A stretch of DNA of 64,000 bases. Origin: an uncultured Aquimarina sp. GTDB lineage: Bacteria > Bacteroidota > Bacteroidia > Flavobacteriales > Flavobacteriaceae. Shown here one piece after another: positions 27,631 through 38,761 of the stretch. The notes beneath the pieces were generated by a model. It worked only from the letters and a program-made list of their open reading frames with translations, ran no database searches and was not told the origin of the DNA. The position numbers were made by a program, and so were the translations under genes. The DNA lies in NCBI GenBank assembly GCA_947497175.1, contig CANMFM010000008.1, positions 248,001-312,000 on the forward strand, in the 5' to 3' direction. Each line of letters opens with the position of its first letter. Position 1 is the stretch's first letter.

Positions 27631-29115
27631 TTATTTTTCTTTTTTTAACCAGTTACCGCTATAGTCACAGTCTCTGTACTCTCCGTTAATTTTGATATAG
27701 GTATCCGTTATCTTTTCATTCTGCCATTTCCGGATTGCATCAATCTGTTTTTTTCTAAGTGCTAACTCCTGTATCTTAAGATAATCTTTGGCGTAATCAG
27801 CTATATGCTCATCGTAACGATTAAGCACAGTGATTAATTTAAATTTTTTTCGTCCTTGACGATCTTGATCAGGAATCACTAAAGAAACTTCATCGGTCTT
27901 TAATTTAGATACTTGATCGTACAATATAGGATCAATTTTGGTAAGTTCAAAATGTGTATCTCCTGTAGTGGGATTAATTAATTGCCCTCCATCTTCTTTA
28001 GTTTCTTTTTCATCGCTAAACTTTCTTGCGGCTTCAGTAAACTTAATAGATCCTGATACTATACTGTTACGAATAGAGTCTATCATCTTTTTTGCTTTAT
28101 CCACACTTTGCCTAGTCACTTCTGGAGTAAGTAGTATATGCCTAACATCAATCTCTTCTCCTCTAATTTTATCTACTTTCACAATATGCCATCCAAAATC
28201 GGTTTTGAAAGGTTCACTTACTTCTCCCTCTTGTAGACTAAAGGCAACATCTTTAAATTCTTTAGCAAAATTTGTCTGACGATCTAATGTATATTTTCCT
28301 CCTGTTGATTTGGATCCCGGATCTTGAGAATATAAAACGGCTTTGGTCGCAAAACTACTACCATTTTCTACGATATCCTCTCTAAACTGCTTTAATCGAT
28401 CAATAACTTTTTGCTCTTCTTCTTCAGGTATTTCTGGTTCGATAACAATCTGGGCTAATTCAACCTCTGTACCAAAAAGAGGCCTCTCTTTTACTGGGAT
28501 TTCTTCAAAAAACTCTCTAATTTCTTCTGGAGTAACTTCAATATCACTTATGATTTTTGTTCTCATTTGCTCAGATAGGCGATTTGACTTGTTAATCTCA
28601 AAAAGTTCTTTCTTAAAATCTTCAACATTATCCTTTTTATAAAACCTCAACACCTTTTCTATGGTACCTAACTCATTGGTCATGTAACTTAATTGTTGAT
28701 CAACCATCGAATTAACTTCGGCATCTCTAACTTCTATACTATCCTGAACGGCATGATGAGCATACAACTTGTTTTCAAATAAACTTCCTGCAAGTTCACA
28801 ACGGCTAACATCAGATGCAGATACGCCTTCACTTACCAATTGCCTGTAAGCGATATCGATATCACTATCTAAAATAACATGCTCTCCTATTACCGCGGCA
28901 ACACCATCAACTTTCATTCTTTGAAATGGTTTAGGAGGCACCACTACAGTCTTTAAAGAATCGATACTCGCTGCTAGGGTATCATTCACTATGATAGAAT
29001 CTTTTACTTCATCCTCAATAATTTCTTGAGCAAAAAGTGGTGTACTAAAAGTTAGTATAGTACATACTATTGAAATCTTAATTGTATACTTCAAATTGTT
29101 TGTTCTCAACTGCAT
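27631..29115 (-). CDS. SurA-like peptidyl-prolyl cis-trans isomerase
   Basis: A 494-residue periplasmic chaperone: signal peptide ending at PLFAQ, a SurA-type N-terminal helical domain (about 70-190, VAAVIGEHVILDSDIDIAYRQL), then two parvulin domains (about 200-310 with ELAQIVIEP and FGWHIVKVD, and about 315-415 with DVRHILLTPE). It should help outer-membrane proteins fold. The N-terminus overlaps the end of the upstream chaperone gene by 38 bases. The C-terminal region resembles the terminal helix of SurA. Confidence 0.9.
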   Translation of the reverse strand: MQLRTNNLKYTIKISIVCTILTFSTPLFAQEIIEDEVKDSIIVNDTLAASIDSLKTVVVPPKPFQRMKVDGVAAVIGEHVILDSDIDIAYRQLVSEGVSASDVSRCELAGSLFENKLYAHHAVQDSIEVRDAEVNSMVDQQLSYMTNELGTIEKVLRFYKKDNVEDFKKELFEINKSNRLSEQMRTKIISDIEVTPEEIREFFEEIPVKERPLFGTEVELAQIVIEPEIPEEEEQKVIDRLKQFREDIVENGSSFATKAVLYSQDPGSKSTGGKYTLDRQTNFAKEFKDVAFSLQEGEVSEPFKTDFGWHIVKVDKIRGEEIDVRHILLTPEVTRQSVDKAKKMIDSIRNSIVSGSIKFTEAARKFSDEKETKEDGGQLINPTTGDTHFELTKIDPILYDQVSKLKTDEVSLVIPDQDRQGRKKFKLITVLNRYDEHIADYAKDYLKIQELALRKKQIDAIRKWQNEKITDTYIKINGEYRDCDYSGNWLKKEK

Positions 29116-29926
29116 CTTTTGTGATATCTTTTTCTATTTTTTTTATCAGTTCCAGCTTTCTTTTATTCAATATAATTTGTCTTATTACCGGTTTGATATA
29201 CTCTAATGGCGCTTTTTCATTCCGTTTTAAAACATCTTTTATCTTTATCATAAATACTCCGGTAGAATCTCTAAGCTGCATGTATTTTCCACCTTTTAAT
29301 AATTTTGATTTATCCTGTTTCTTTAGAATAGGTATCTTATTTAGTATCTGATCCACTTTTATCCAAGTAGAATCATTTAAAGAATATGCTATACATTGCT
29401 GTTTTTTGCTTTCTAGTTCTTCTATATCTTCTACATTAAAACGATTCAATTGTCGCTGTGTTGCAACTATATCATTATAATCAGGTGGCAAATGTAAGTA
29501 ACGTAATTTTACTAACTCCTCATTAAGATTAAAATTTTCTAAATTTTGTTCATAATAGGATTCGATATCGGGATCAGTAATCTCCATGTTAATAGATTTA
29601 TTAATCACCGCATTCTTGTAAGCATTGATATACAAGGTGCTTCTATAATCATCTACCAGTTCATCAAATTCTTTAAGTTCTTGCTCTGTAAGATTACGTT
29701 TTGCCTGATCTATAAATAGTTGGCGAGTAGCCCAGGTATTGATATACGTATTGATAATGTTAATACTATCTGATTTTGGGATGCCTTTGGGAATTAATTC
29801 TTTAATTTCATCTTTATATAAATAGGTTTCATTTACCCTGGCAATAACTTCCTTGTCGATTCGATTTCTAAAGTTCTGACAAGAAATGGTAACTACTGAT
29901 AAAATTATTAATATGTAATATTTCAT
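29078..29926 (-). CDS. SurA-N-like periplasmic lipoprotein
   Basis: A 282-residue lipoprotein (lipobox TISC, Cys16) with an N-terminal segment VIARVNETYLYKDEIKELIP typical of the chaperone domain of SurA/PrsA-type proteins, then a mostly helical region and RQIILNKRKLELIKKIEKD at the end. A complete parvulin domain is not evident: a divergent stretch around VDQILNKIPILKKQDKSKLLKG may be its remnant. It lies between two full PPIases in the operon, abutting the upstream gene by one base, so it probably works with them in outer-membrane biogenesis. Confidence 0.75.
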   Translation of the reverse strand: MKYYILIILSVVTISCQNFRNRIDKEVIARVNETYLYKDEIKELIPKGIPKSDSINIINTYINTWATRQLFIDQAKRNLTEQELKEFDELVDDYRSTLYINAYKNAVINKSINMEITDPDIESYYEQNLENFNLNEELVKLRYLHLPPDYNDIVATQRQLNRFNVEDIEELESKKQQCIAYSLNDSTWIKVDQILNKIPILKKQDKSKLLKGGKYMQLRDSTGVFMIKIKDVLKRNEKAPLEYIKPVIRQIILNKRKLELIKKIEKDITKDAVENKQFEVYN

Positions 29927-31885
29927 TTATTTAGACAATTCTCTTTTTACTTTCCTTAAAACTTTTTCATTTACAACCACTGTATACTTAGCTTTGAGTT
30001 CACCAAGCCATTTTCTTTCCATATGTGTCTGAAAATCATTAATTACGTCTCCCTTTACTTCTTCAAAAGTTTTAATTCTGGAAGGTAAGATTTCTTTGAC
30101 CATAATCAAAGTAATATAGTTTTCTTCTTCTGATGTGAAGATCTTTCCTTTTTTTGCAACAAAATCGTTTGGAAACTTGTCTTCGCCTTTTATCATTTTT
30201 TCTTCGGAAAAGATCACTAAAACTACGTCTCCCGTATTTACTTCTTTTTTAATTTGGTCAACAGATTTTCCCTTTTCCAGTAAACCCTTTACTTTTGTGA
30301 TTATTTCTTGCTTGGATGAAGAGGCCTTTAAAACCGTATACGCTTCATTTTGTGAATACTCATTTTTTTGAGAGTCATAAAACTTTTTAAGCCCGACAGA
30401 ATCAGTTCTAGAGACATTCCAGATTTTAGATTGCATCAGGTCAAAAAGCAAAAGCCCATCTCTATATTCTTTAATTATATGTGCAAAATCTTGATTATCT
30501 TCTTCCAAATGTGTCTTGTAATAACGCAGTAAAGTAGTGGATTCAAATTGTTTATATGCTTCATCTATAAACAAAGAAATGTCAGTAAAATTCTTTGCTT
30601 TGGATTGTTCTCTTTTTAAAAATTCAGCGAAATCATTATATACAAAACGCTCATTTTTTATTCGAAATAGTTCTTTTTTAAGATGTTGGTCATCTTCGGG
30701 AATCTCCCATTCTTTTGTAAAAAATGCATTAGTAATATTTTTCTTAAAGTATTGTATTGCTTCTTTATTTTGAGCAACACTATACTTTTCTTTCAATAAA
30801 GCGATAAAAGATGAAGTTACTAACTTTGATCTACTATCTTTTTCTACTCTTCTTGTAATGTTTTCTTTTTCTTCCTCAAATGTTTTGCCAGGATGTTTTT
30901 CTATCAGTTTAATAATATGCCAGCCATATTTGGTTTTCAAAGGCTTCGAAATCTCTCCCTTATTTTGTAGACTAAAGGCTACTTTTTCAAATTTTTCTGA
31001 ATTCAGCGCTCCTTGACCAAAACGTCTAATCTTACCGCCATTTAGTGCTGTACTAGGATCGTCACTATATTGTTTTGCTAAAGATCCAAAATGAGCTCCT
31101 TGATCTAGTTGTTGATTGATTTCTTTAATTCTTTCTTCGGCTTGCTCTGCAGATCTGACATCATTAATTGCTACCATGATATGTGCTACAGTTACTTCTC
31201 CTAACCTTTTTTCTCTATTGTTTACTTTAAGTATATGGTAACCAAATTGAGTTTTAAAAGGCCGTGAGAGATCACCGACGCCAGTACTGTAAGCGGCATT
31301 CTCGAAAGGATAAACCATTCTAAAAACAGAAAACCACCCTAGTTTTCCTTCATTTTTACTCACCGAAGGATCTTCACTATATGTTTTGGCTACAGATTCA
31401 AAAGATTCGCCTTCGAGAATTCTATTTCTAGCTTCAGAAATTTTTTGATAGGCTGCTAATGTATCTTTTGGGGTTGCATTTGGGCTTAAACTAATTAAAA
31501 TATGGCTTGCATGAATTCTTTCCTGTGAACGTTCATATGCTTCTTTTATTAATGCCTCAGAAGTCTGAGTATCGGTAAGATACCCTTTAGACAATTGTTC
31601 TTTATAACCCTTTAACTCCTTTATATACGCCTCTCTTTTATCTAATCCTAAAGCTTTGGCTTCCTGAAGTTTTAATTTATAATTAATAAATAAATCAAGG
31701 TATTCATCAATATTTTTTTTAGATTCATCTTTAACTAAATCAATATTTTTAAGATATACTCTCTTAAATTCTGATGCATATACAGGTACATTATCAATAG
31801 AGAGTAATACTTCATTTGAATCTTGTGCTTTGGTAAGCATAAAAAAAATAACCCCTAAAAAGAATAAAAAAGATTTTTTGTGCAT
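29927..31885 (-). CDS. Periplasmic peptidyl-prolyl isomerase with two parvulin domains
   Basis: A 652-residue protein from the ATG at 31885; the longer frame begins with TTG and would hide the signal peptide MHKKSFLFFLGVIFFMLTKAQ. An N-terminal chaperone-like segment is followed by two PPIC domains (about 120-230 with IHASHILISL, SEDPSVSKNEGKLGWFSV and FGYHILKVN; about 235-340 with VAHIMVAIND and YGWHIIKL) and a long charged C-terminal region. It is the first gene of a four-gene operon of folding factors, presumably for outer-membrane or secreted proteins. Confidence 0.88.
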   Translation of the reverse strand: MHKKSFLFFLGVIFFMLTKAQDSNEVLLSIDNVPVYASEFKRVYLKNIDLVKDESKKNIDEYLDLFINYKLKLQEAKALGLDKREAYIKELKGYKEQLSKGYLTDTQTSEALIKEAYERSQERIHASHILISLSPNATPKDTLAAYQKISEARNRILEGESFESVAKTYSEDPSVSKNEGKLGWFSVFRMVYPFENAAYSTGVGDLSRPFKTQFGYHILKVNNREKRLGEVTVAHIMVAINDVRSAEQAEERIKEINQQLDQGAHFGSLAKQYSDDPSTALNGGKIRRFGQGALNSEKFEKVAFSLQNKGEISKPLKTKYGWHIIKLIEKHPGKTFEEEKENITRRVEKDSRSKLVTSSFIALLKEKYSVAQNKEAIQYFKKNITNAFFTKEWEIPEDDQHLKKELFRIKNERFVYNDFAEFLKREQSKAKNFTDISLFIDEAYKQFESTTLLRYYKTHLEEDNQDFAHIIKEYRDGLLLFDLMQSKIWNVSRTDSVGLKKFYDSQKNEYSQNEAYTVLKASSSKQEIITKVKGLLEKGKSVDQIKKEVNTGDVVLVIFSEEKMIKGEDKFPNDFVAKKGKIFTSEEENYITLIMVKEILPSRIKTFEEVKGDVINDFQTHMERKWLGELKAKYTVVVNEKVLRKVKRELSK

Positions 31886-32055
31886 AATTTTTAATGATAA
31901 AGTCCCTGAACCAGACAAAAATAATAATATTAAGATGTTTTACAAGTCCCTTTTCTAACGAACTAAATAACCTATATAGTATCAGCTTTTAATATTTTCA
32001 CGATCTATGTATATTGTATTTAATTTACAACCTAACAAACATAAAAAACCACACA

Positions 32056-32508
32056 ATGGAATACACACTGGATATCGAAATAGAATTACCTAGAAATGAA
32101 GTCGTTAAAAAAATGGATAATGAAGAAAACTTGAAGCATTGGCAAAAAGGTTTTGTGAGCATAGAGCATCTGAGCGGAGAAAAAGGAAAAACCGGAACGA
32201 CCTCAAAATTAACATACAAAATGGGTAAAAAAGAATTCGAAATGATTGAAACCATTACGATGCTAGATTTACCCGATGCTATACACCTTACTTTTGATGC
32301 TAAGAATGTATATAATATTCAGGAAAATTATTTTGAAGAATTACCAAACGGAAATACAAAATGGATTTCTAAAAATGAATTTAGATTTACTGGCTTTATG
32401 AAAGTAATGGGTTTTTTAATGCCGGGAGCTTTTAAAAAGCAATCCCTCGCCTATATGAAAGATTTCAAGGCATTTGCCGAAGAAGGAAAAAGTGTCTTAA
32501 ATAATTAG
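32056..32508 (+). CDS. SRPBCC-fold protein
   Basis: A 150-residue protein of the START/Bet v1-like SRPBCC fold (polyketide cyclase/AHSA-type): MEYTLDIEIELPRNEVVKKMDNEENLKHWQKGFVSIE matches the N-terminal strand and helix, followed by curved strands and a long C-terminal helix (KQSLAYMKDFKAFAEEG). Such proteins hold hydrophobic ligands in a cavity; the ligand is unknown. The ATG at 32056 is chosen because the fold begins there. Monocistronic, divergent from the PPIase operon. Confidence 0.75.
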   Translation: MEYTLDIEIELPRNEVVKKMDNEENLKHWQKGFVSIEHLSGEKGKTGTTSKLTYKMGKKEFEMIETITMLDLPDAIHLTFDAKNVYNIQENYFEELPNGNTKWISKNEFRFTGFMKVMGFLMPGAFKKQSLAYMKDFKAFAEEGKSVLNN

Positions 32509-32604
32509 ACTATTATTTTTTAAACCTTCGGAATTTCAGAGTAAAAGAAATGTACTTAGTTACTATAAAATCTCGCGTAGCTTACTTGCTTACATTATAT
32601 TGTT

Positions 32605-32844
32605 ATGGAAAGAAAATTAAAATTAATCTGGGATTTTAGAGGTCCGGTTGCAAGTAAAACTGCCCAACACCACGAAATCCATCTCAAAGACTATATTGCT
32701 ATAGAAAAATTATCGATTAAAATCACAGGTCACCAAGATCTAAGTGAAGTACACAGTATTGCATACATGGTCGTCACAGATTCTGAAATGAAATCGGTAA
32801 GAGATGCTTTAAAACCCCATCGGGGAATGCTGTATGAAGAATAA
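32605..32844 (+). CDS. Small conserved hypothetical protein
   Basis: A 79-residue soluble protein with no signal or membrane segment. The sequence has WDFRGPVASKTAQHHEIHLKDY and ends with ALKPHRGMLYEE; the His-rich centre (QHHEIHL) could bind a metal, but nothing else supports that. Codon use is like the neighbours and start and stop fit a real gene. I do not recognise a family; function unknown. Confidence 0.55.
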   Translation: MERKLKLIWDFRGPVASKTAQHHEIHLKDYIAIEKLSIKITGHQDLSEVHSIAYMVVTDSEMKSVRDALKPHRGMLYEE

Positions 32845-32931
32845 ATTTTCAAAATAATAAGTAATGGTACGGATATTGAGTAAGACCTTATATATTTGCA
32901 AAAATTTAAGAACCAGTAAATAAAAAATGAA

Positions 32932-33447
32932 ATGAAAAAGATATTAGTATCATTTTTAGTATTAGTTGCAAGCTTACAATTAAATGCACAATCTAAAACC
33001 GGAACCATAGACACCGAATATATTCTTGCAAAAATGCCAGAGTTAACTAAAGTGCAGGAAGACTTAAAAGCTTATAACACTAAGCTTGAAGAAGAGTTAA
33101 AAGTAAAAGTAGACACGTATCAGGCAAAAGTTAAAGAATATCAGGAAAAGGTAGCTTCTTTTACAGAACCGATGAAAAAGACAAAACAAGAAGAAATCAT
33201 TACTCTTGAAAATGATATTGCTAAATTTCGTCAAAATGGTTCACAATTAGTACAAATAGAGCAAAACAGGCTATTACAACCCTTATATCAAAAAATTGGA
33301 AAAACACTTGAAGAAATCGCTAAAGCCGAAAAATATACTCAGGTATTTACCATAACCTCTAGTGGTTTGGCCTATGCAGATTCTAATTTTGACCTTACAA
33401 AAAAGGTAATGACAAAACTAGGTATCAAAATAGAAGAAAGTAAATAA
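32932..33447 (+). CDS. OmpH/Skp-family periplasmic chaperone
   Basis: A 171-residue protein with a signal peptide ending at LNAQ and the Skp/OmpH pattern: short N-terminal strand TGTIDTEYILAKMPEL, long antiparallel coiled coil (about 40-125, many Lys/Glu) and C-terminal EIAKAEKYTQVFTITSSGLAYAD. Skp trimers carry unfolded outer-membrane proteins across the periplasm. It fits with the nearby PPIases. A TATATTTG box is at 32891-32898, and the gene ends at a strong shared terminator. Confidence 0.9.
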   Translation: MKKILVSFLVLVASLQLNAQSKTGTIDTEYILAKMPELTKVQEDLKAYNTKLEEELKVKVDTYQAKVKEYQEKVASFTEPMKKTKQEEIITLENDIAKFRQNGSQLVQIEQNRLLQPLYQKIGKTLEEIAKAEKYTQVFTITSSGLAYADSNFDLTKKVMTKLGIKIEESK

Positions 33448-33463
33448 TACTGATTTGGTTTCA

Positions 33464-33504
33464 ATAAAAAACCCTTTATATCAGCATATAAAGGGTTTTT
33501 TATT
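33464..33504. terminator. Bidirectional terminator between ompH-like and guaB
   Basis: ATAAAAAACCCTTTATAT and ATATAAAGGGTTTTTTAT form a very long perfect stem with a CAGC loop; A and T runs flank it, so it can work in both directions for the convergent genes. Confidence 0.9.
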
Positions 33505-33530
33505 GAATAATTTTGTTGAATAGAAAAACG

Positions 33531-35307
<1,777 letters not shown>

Positions 35308-36078
35308 ATGAGAATACTACTAAGTTTGGTATTGATCTATTCTTGTGTCAATACTTTACATGCCCAATTTACAGAGGCTCCAATCACTAATCGTCAATTT
35401 ATTAAGTTCGAAAGCCAGGAGTTTTCCTATGAAAAAGATTATTTAACTAATAGAGTCTTGCCCGTATCCTTAATTACTGTTGGGGTTCTACTATCAACAA
35501 GTACGCTTGAAAAATCTCTTCAAAAAAATATAAGAAACGCAGTGGGTAATGATTTTTATTCTGGCATTGATGATTATACGAGGTATGCTCCTGTTGTTCA
35601 AATGTATGCAGCAGATGTTTTGGGTGTACCATCCAGAAATCATTGGTTTGATCAGACTAAAAACCTCATTCTATCCTCAATCATAAGTAATGGAGTGACA
35701 ACTTTATTAAAAAAAGAAGTTCATAAATACAGACCTGGCGGATCGGATCACGCTAATTCATTTCCTTCTGGTCATACTACTACTGCTTTTACAACAGCAA
35801 CAGTTTTATTTGAAGAATTTAAAAATACCAATCCTATATTGGCGTATAGTGGATATCTATTTGCGATTACTACTGGTAGCCTACGATTAGCAAATAACAT
35901 GCACTACCTTTCTGATGTTCTTGTGGGTGCAGGAATAGGAATATTAGCGACAAAACTAGTATACCATTTTGAACACCTAATAGCATGGAATCCCTTTAAA
36001 AAAATGAATGGAGTTGCTTTTACCCCTCAATATAGTGATAATAGTGGATTAGGATTTTATTTTTCGAAAACGTTATGA
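35308..36078 (+). CDS. PAP2-family phosphatase
   Basis: A 256-residue envelope protein with signal peptide (LHAQ) and the three-part phosphatase signature of type 2 phosphatidic acid phosphatases: KKEVHKYRPG (KxxxxxxRP), SFPSGHTTTAF (PSGH) and SLRLANNMHYLSDVLVG (Rx5HxxxD). These enzymes remove phosphate from lipid phosphates such as undecaprenyl diphosphate or lipid A, or from sugars; the true substrate is unknown. Membrane segments are weak, so it may be periplasmic. Single gene, followed by a hairpin at 36115-36140. Confidence 0.85.
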   Translation: MRILLSLVLIYSCVNTLHAQFTEAPITNRQFIKFESQEFSYEKDYLTNRVLPVSLITVGVLLSTSTLEKSLQKNIRNAVGNDFYSGIDDYTRYAPVVQMYAADVLGVPSRNHWFDQTKNLILSSIISNGVTTLLKKEVHKYRPGGSDHANSFPSGHTTTAFTTATVLFEEFKNTNPILAYSGYLFAITTGSLRLANNMHYLSDVLVGAGIGILATKLVYHFEHLIAWNPFKKMNGVAFTPQYSDNSGLGFYFSKTL

Positions 36079-36114
36079 TTTACTGTTATTCAATCTAAAA
36101 CACTAGTAAATTAA

Positions 36115-36140
36115 TGATAAGGGGAAATACCCCCTTATCA
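36115..36140. repeat. Perfect inverted repeat
   Basis: TGATAAGGGG and CCCCTTATCA form a 10-bp perfect stem with a 6-nt loop just after the PAP2 gene. There is no clear T-run, so it may stabilise mRNA ends rather than terminate. Confidence 0.55.
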
Positions 36141-36290
36141 AATTGCGTGTTTTCCCTCTTTTCTAGAAAGCTGGCATACATTACTTTTGATATAAGCAAT
36201 AACCAAAAGTATAACAACAAAAAACCAATACAGTGATCATTAGCCACAATATAGTAACTTATAATATTTTAATCTTTACTACGTATGCAA

Positions 36291-36297
36291 AAGGAGG
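36291..36297 (+). promoter_or_regulatory. Strong Shine-Dalgarno sequence
   Basis: AAGGAGG lies 10 nt before the ATG at 36308. Strong SD sequences are rare before Bacteroidota genes; this one decides the start of the small ORF against the longer open frame. Confidence 0.55.
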
Positions 36298-36307
36298 TGG
36301 ATATCAA

Positions 36308-36568
36308 ATGGGGTATATACACTTGTTCGGAACCAATTCAAAATATCTCGGATATCTTGGTATTATAAAAGATGGAACCGTATTACCACAAAACATTCAA
36401 CATAGTAATGGGATTTTAAATCTATATTTTCACGAATCGGGATTACAAAACATCCTTGACACCCTTAGAAATCAAAGTCCTATATCAATAGAATTTAACA
36501 CGAGTTTAAATTCGGGGAAACTGATCATAGGCAACCGATGGGTAAGTAATAAGAATCTTGCCGCTTAA
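36308..36568 (+). CDS. Small protein of unknown function (86 aa)
   Basis: An 86-residue soluble protein starting MGYIHLFGTNSKYLGYLG and ending around LIIGNRWVSNKNLAA, with no signal peptide or membrane segment. Alternating hydrophobic residues suggest a beta-rich fold. The start is set by a strong SD. The stop codon lies exactly four bases before the structured 172-nt repeat, just as for the GH16 gene, which supports this being a real gene. No family recognised. Confidence 0.5.
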   Translation: MGYIHLFGTNSKYLGYLGIIKDGTVLPQNIQHSNGILNLYFHESGLQNILDTLRNQSPISIEFNTSLNSGKLIIGNRWVSNKNLAA

Positions 36569-36572
36569 TATA

Positions 36573-36744
36573 TCAAAAGACCTGAAAATGTCTACGCTAA
36601 CATGGCTCTCATTTAGATACACGGGCCAGCCGAAAACGAGAGAATGAAAAAAATATAAATTGTGAAAAATGTAATTGGCTCACAATCGGCAACAGTGGAA
36701 GTGTACTAAATCAAATGTAACTAAACATTTTCAGGTCTTTTTGA
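36573..36744 (+). repeat. 172-nt structured element, copy 1
   Basis: Starts four bases after a stop codon. Its ends pair: AAAAGACCTGAAAATGT at the left with ACATTTTCAGGTCTTTTT at the right (one bulged A), then a T-run, like a terminator closing a long insert. Inside, possible helices are CTCTC (36606) with GAGAG (36638), GCCGA (36629) with TCGGC (36686), and TTGTGA (36660) with TCACAA (36680); the first crosses the second, so a pseudoknot or switch is possible. Copy 2 matches without gaps with about 22 differences by hand count. It could be a 3'-UTR RNA, a terminator-like RNA or a MITE. Confidence 0.75.
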
Positions 36745-36978
36745 TTACCTCTTTAACATCATTTCATTACAACTCAACTCTTTGCTGATCTTTTTTCTTA
36801 CCGCTATAAACGAAGCAGGCTCAATACCTCATCATAATTAGATAGATAATATCCAAATATTACTGACTATCAATAATTTAATGTAGTTTAACTATAATCT
36901 TTCTCCAAACGGCTAATTTCTTTTTAGAGCCAACTTTATTCACATACTTTTGAACAACACAACTCAAAATCTAACCCC

Positions 36979-38619
36979 ATGAAAATTAACCAGTTTACTA
37001 TTGCACTATTCTGTGCCATACTCCTATTTTTTTGTTTTTCATCTCTAACAGCTCAAGTCACCATATATCAACATTGTGGTTTCGGTGGCTGGAATGCTAA
37101 ATTTGATACCGGTAGTTTTAATAGCAGTGCAATACGTGCTGCCGGAGGGGTTCCAAACGATGCTTCTTCATTAAAAATAGCAGAAGGGTATCAAATTACC
37201 GTGTATAGCGGCGATAATTTTACCGGTAACGCAACTACATATTCCAATAATGACGATTGTTTTGTGAACGAAGGGTTTAATGATATTATATCGTCTATCA
37301 AAGTAGAAAACCAGAATGTAGCTACCCTTTACCAGCATTGTGGATACAGAGGATGGAATGCCAAATTTGGTGTAGGCAGTTTTAATAGCGCTGCACTACG
37401 GGACGCTGGTGGCCGACCTAATGATGCTTCTTCACTCAACATTACTCAAGGATACCAGATAAGGGTATATAGTGGAGATAATTTTACCGGTAATTCAATA
37501 CTTTATAACGATACAGATGAATGTTTCTGGAATGAAGGGTTCAACGATGTAATCTCATCTTTTAAAATTGAAAAGAAAAATAACACTGATGATTGGGATA
37601 ATTTTAAGTATCCTACAATAAATATTGTAGATCAAGCGTCCTATCATAATGGCTCCCGAATATTTTGGAGTGCATTTCCAAATGCAGAAGAAACGATTAA
37701 GCAACTGATTTTAGAGGTGTGTAAAAAAATATACTACAACGACCGAGACAATCTGTTAACTTTTAACAAATTAAACCTATATCTGCGTGATGAAGGTGGT
37801 ATTGCCGCAAAATGGGGAAGCCCTCCAGAAATAAGTATAAAAATTAGCGTCCGTCATATTCAAAATGTATATAATAGCCAAGGAGGAAATCTCCAGGCTG
37901 TAAAAGAAGATATTGAAGGAATCTTATCACATGAATGTACCCATGCATATCAATGGGAACCACGTAATGCTGGTGGTTACCAGCAGGGAACAGATTTTTA
38001 TGGTTTTATAGAAGGGTTGGCAGATTATGTAAGGATTTCTCTCGGTCGACACTCAAGTCGTTCCCCCAGACGAGGAGGTAACTGGACTAGTGGCTATACG
38101 ACATCTGGATTCTTTATCAACTGGATGGTAGATACTAAAGACCCTGATTTTGCTATCAAATTTAATCATACTGCCCGAACATATAGTACATGGTCTTGGG
38201 ACTCGGCCTGTAGAAATATACTTGGTGAAGGCGTGCAATCTCTTTGGAATCAATACCAGGAAAGTTTACACAGCAGAATGTTTAAAAATGCTAGTGACAT
38301 TGCCAAAGAAGAGCAATATGATCAACATTTGGATTGTAATCTGAAAAACACATCAAATCTTGATAAAAAAAACACAGCCATACAATTGAAATTGTATCCT
38401 AACCCTGTAGGCAATGAAATGAACATTGAGATTATTGGTGAGGCATATACCAAATACAGTCAGGTACAAATATATAATCTTTCAGGAAAGTTGGTTAAGC
38501 AATTGCAGTATAAAGGAACCCAATGTAATATAGCACTCTCTGATCTGCCTTCAGGAATTTATACAGTGACCATAAAGAATGGAAAAAACCGATTAGAAAA
38601 AAGAATTATAAAGAAATAA
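36979..38619 (+). CDS. T9SS-secreted protein: two beta/gamma-crystallin domains plus BSP-type metalloprotease
   Basis: A 546-residue exported protein. After a signal peptide (ending SLTAQ) come two crystallin domains (27-110 and 113-197) with near-repeat Greek-key motifs GWNAKF, NDASSLxI and EGFNDIISS/EGFNDVISS; these typically bind calcium. Residues 210-440 match the basic secretory protein family, with HECTHAYQW (His318, Glu319, His322) and FIEGLADYVR, a putative zinc-protease fold. The last 75 residues (KLYPNPVGNEMNIEI to LEKRIIKK) are a type A T9SS sorting domain, so it is exported by type IX secretion. It shares its domain theme with the M57-crystallin lipoprotein. Confidence 0.9.
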   Translation: MKINQFTIALFCAILLFFCFSSLTAQVTIYQHCGFGGWNAKFDTGSFNSSAIRAAGGVPNDASSLKIAEGYQITVYSGDNFTGNATTYSNNDDCFVNEGFNDIISSIKVENQNVATLYQHCGYRGWNAKFGVGSFNSAALRDAGGRPNDASSLNITQGYQIRVYSGDNFTGNSILYNDTDECFWNEGFNDVISSFKIEKKNNTDDWDNFKYPTINIVDQASYHNGSRIFWSAFPNAEETIKQLILEVCKKIYYNDRDNLLTFNKLNLYLRDEGGIAAKWGSPPEISIKISVRHIQNVYNSQGGNLQAVKEDIEGILSHECTHAYQWEPRNAGGYQQGTDFYGFIEGLADYVRISLGRHSSRSPRRGGNWTSGYTTSGFFINWMVDTKDPDFAIKFNHTARTYSTWSWDSACRNILGEGVQSLWNQYQESLHSRMFKNASDIAKEEQYDQHLDCNLKNTSNLDKKNTAIQLKLYPNPVGNEMNIEIIGEAYTKYSQVQIYNLSGKLVKQLQYKGTQCNIALSDLPSGIYTVTIKNGKNRLEKRIIKK

Positions 38620-38653
38620 AAATCAATCATTTAACCTTTCTGGTTATCATAAT

Positions 38654-38727
38654 AGGCGTCTGAAACCCTTTTAATCACACTCTACTGAAATAGTAGCCCC
38701 AATATAGTTCTCAGGCGCCTTTTACCT
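38654..38727 (+). terminator. Terminator-like structure after the crystallin-BSP gene
   Basis: AGGCGTCTGA (38654) and TCAGGCGCCT (38711) pair with one G-T wobble around a loop that contains a second hairpin (CTACT/AGTAG); TTTTACCTTTTACC follows. Confidence 0.6.
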
Positions 38728-38761
38728 TTTACCATAACAAGAGTACAAATCCATCTATAAA

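Noticed and set aside
36573..36744. Riboswitch or known named RNA family
   Set aside because: The element lies after a stop codon, not before a gene start, and no motif of a known class was recognised; I list it as an undefined structured element.
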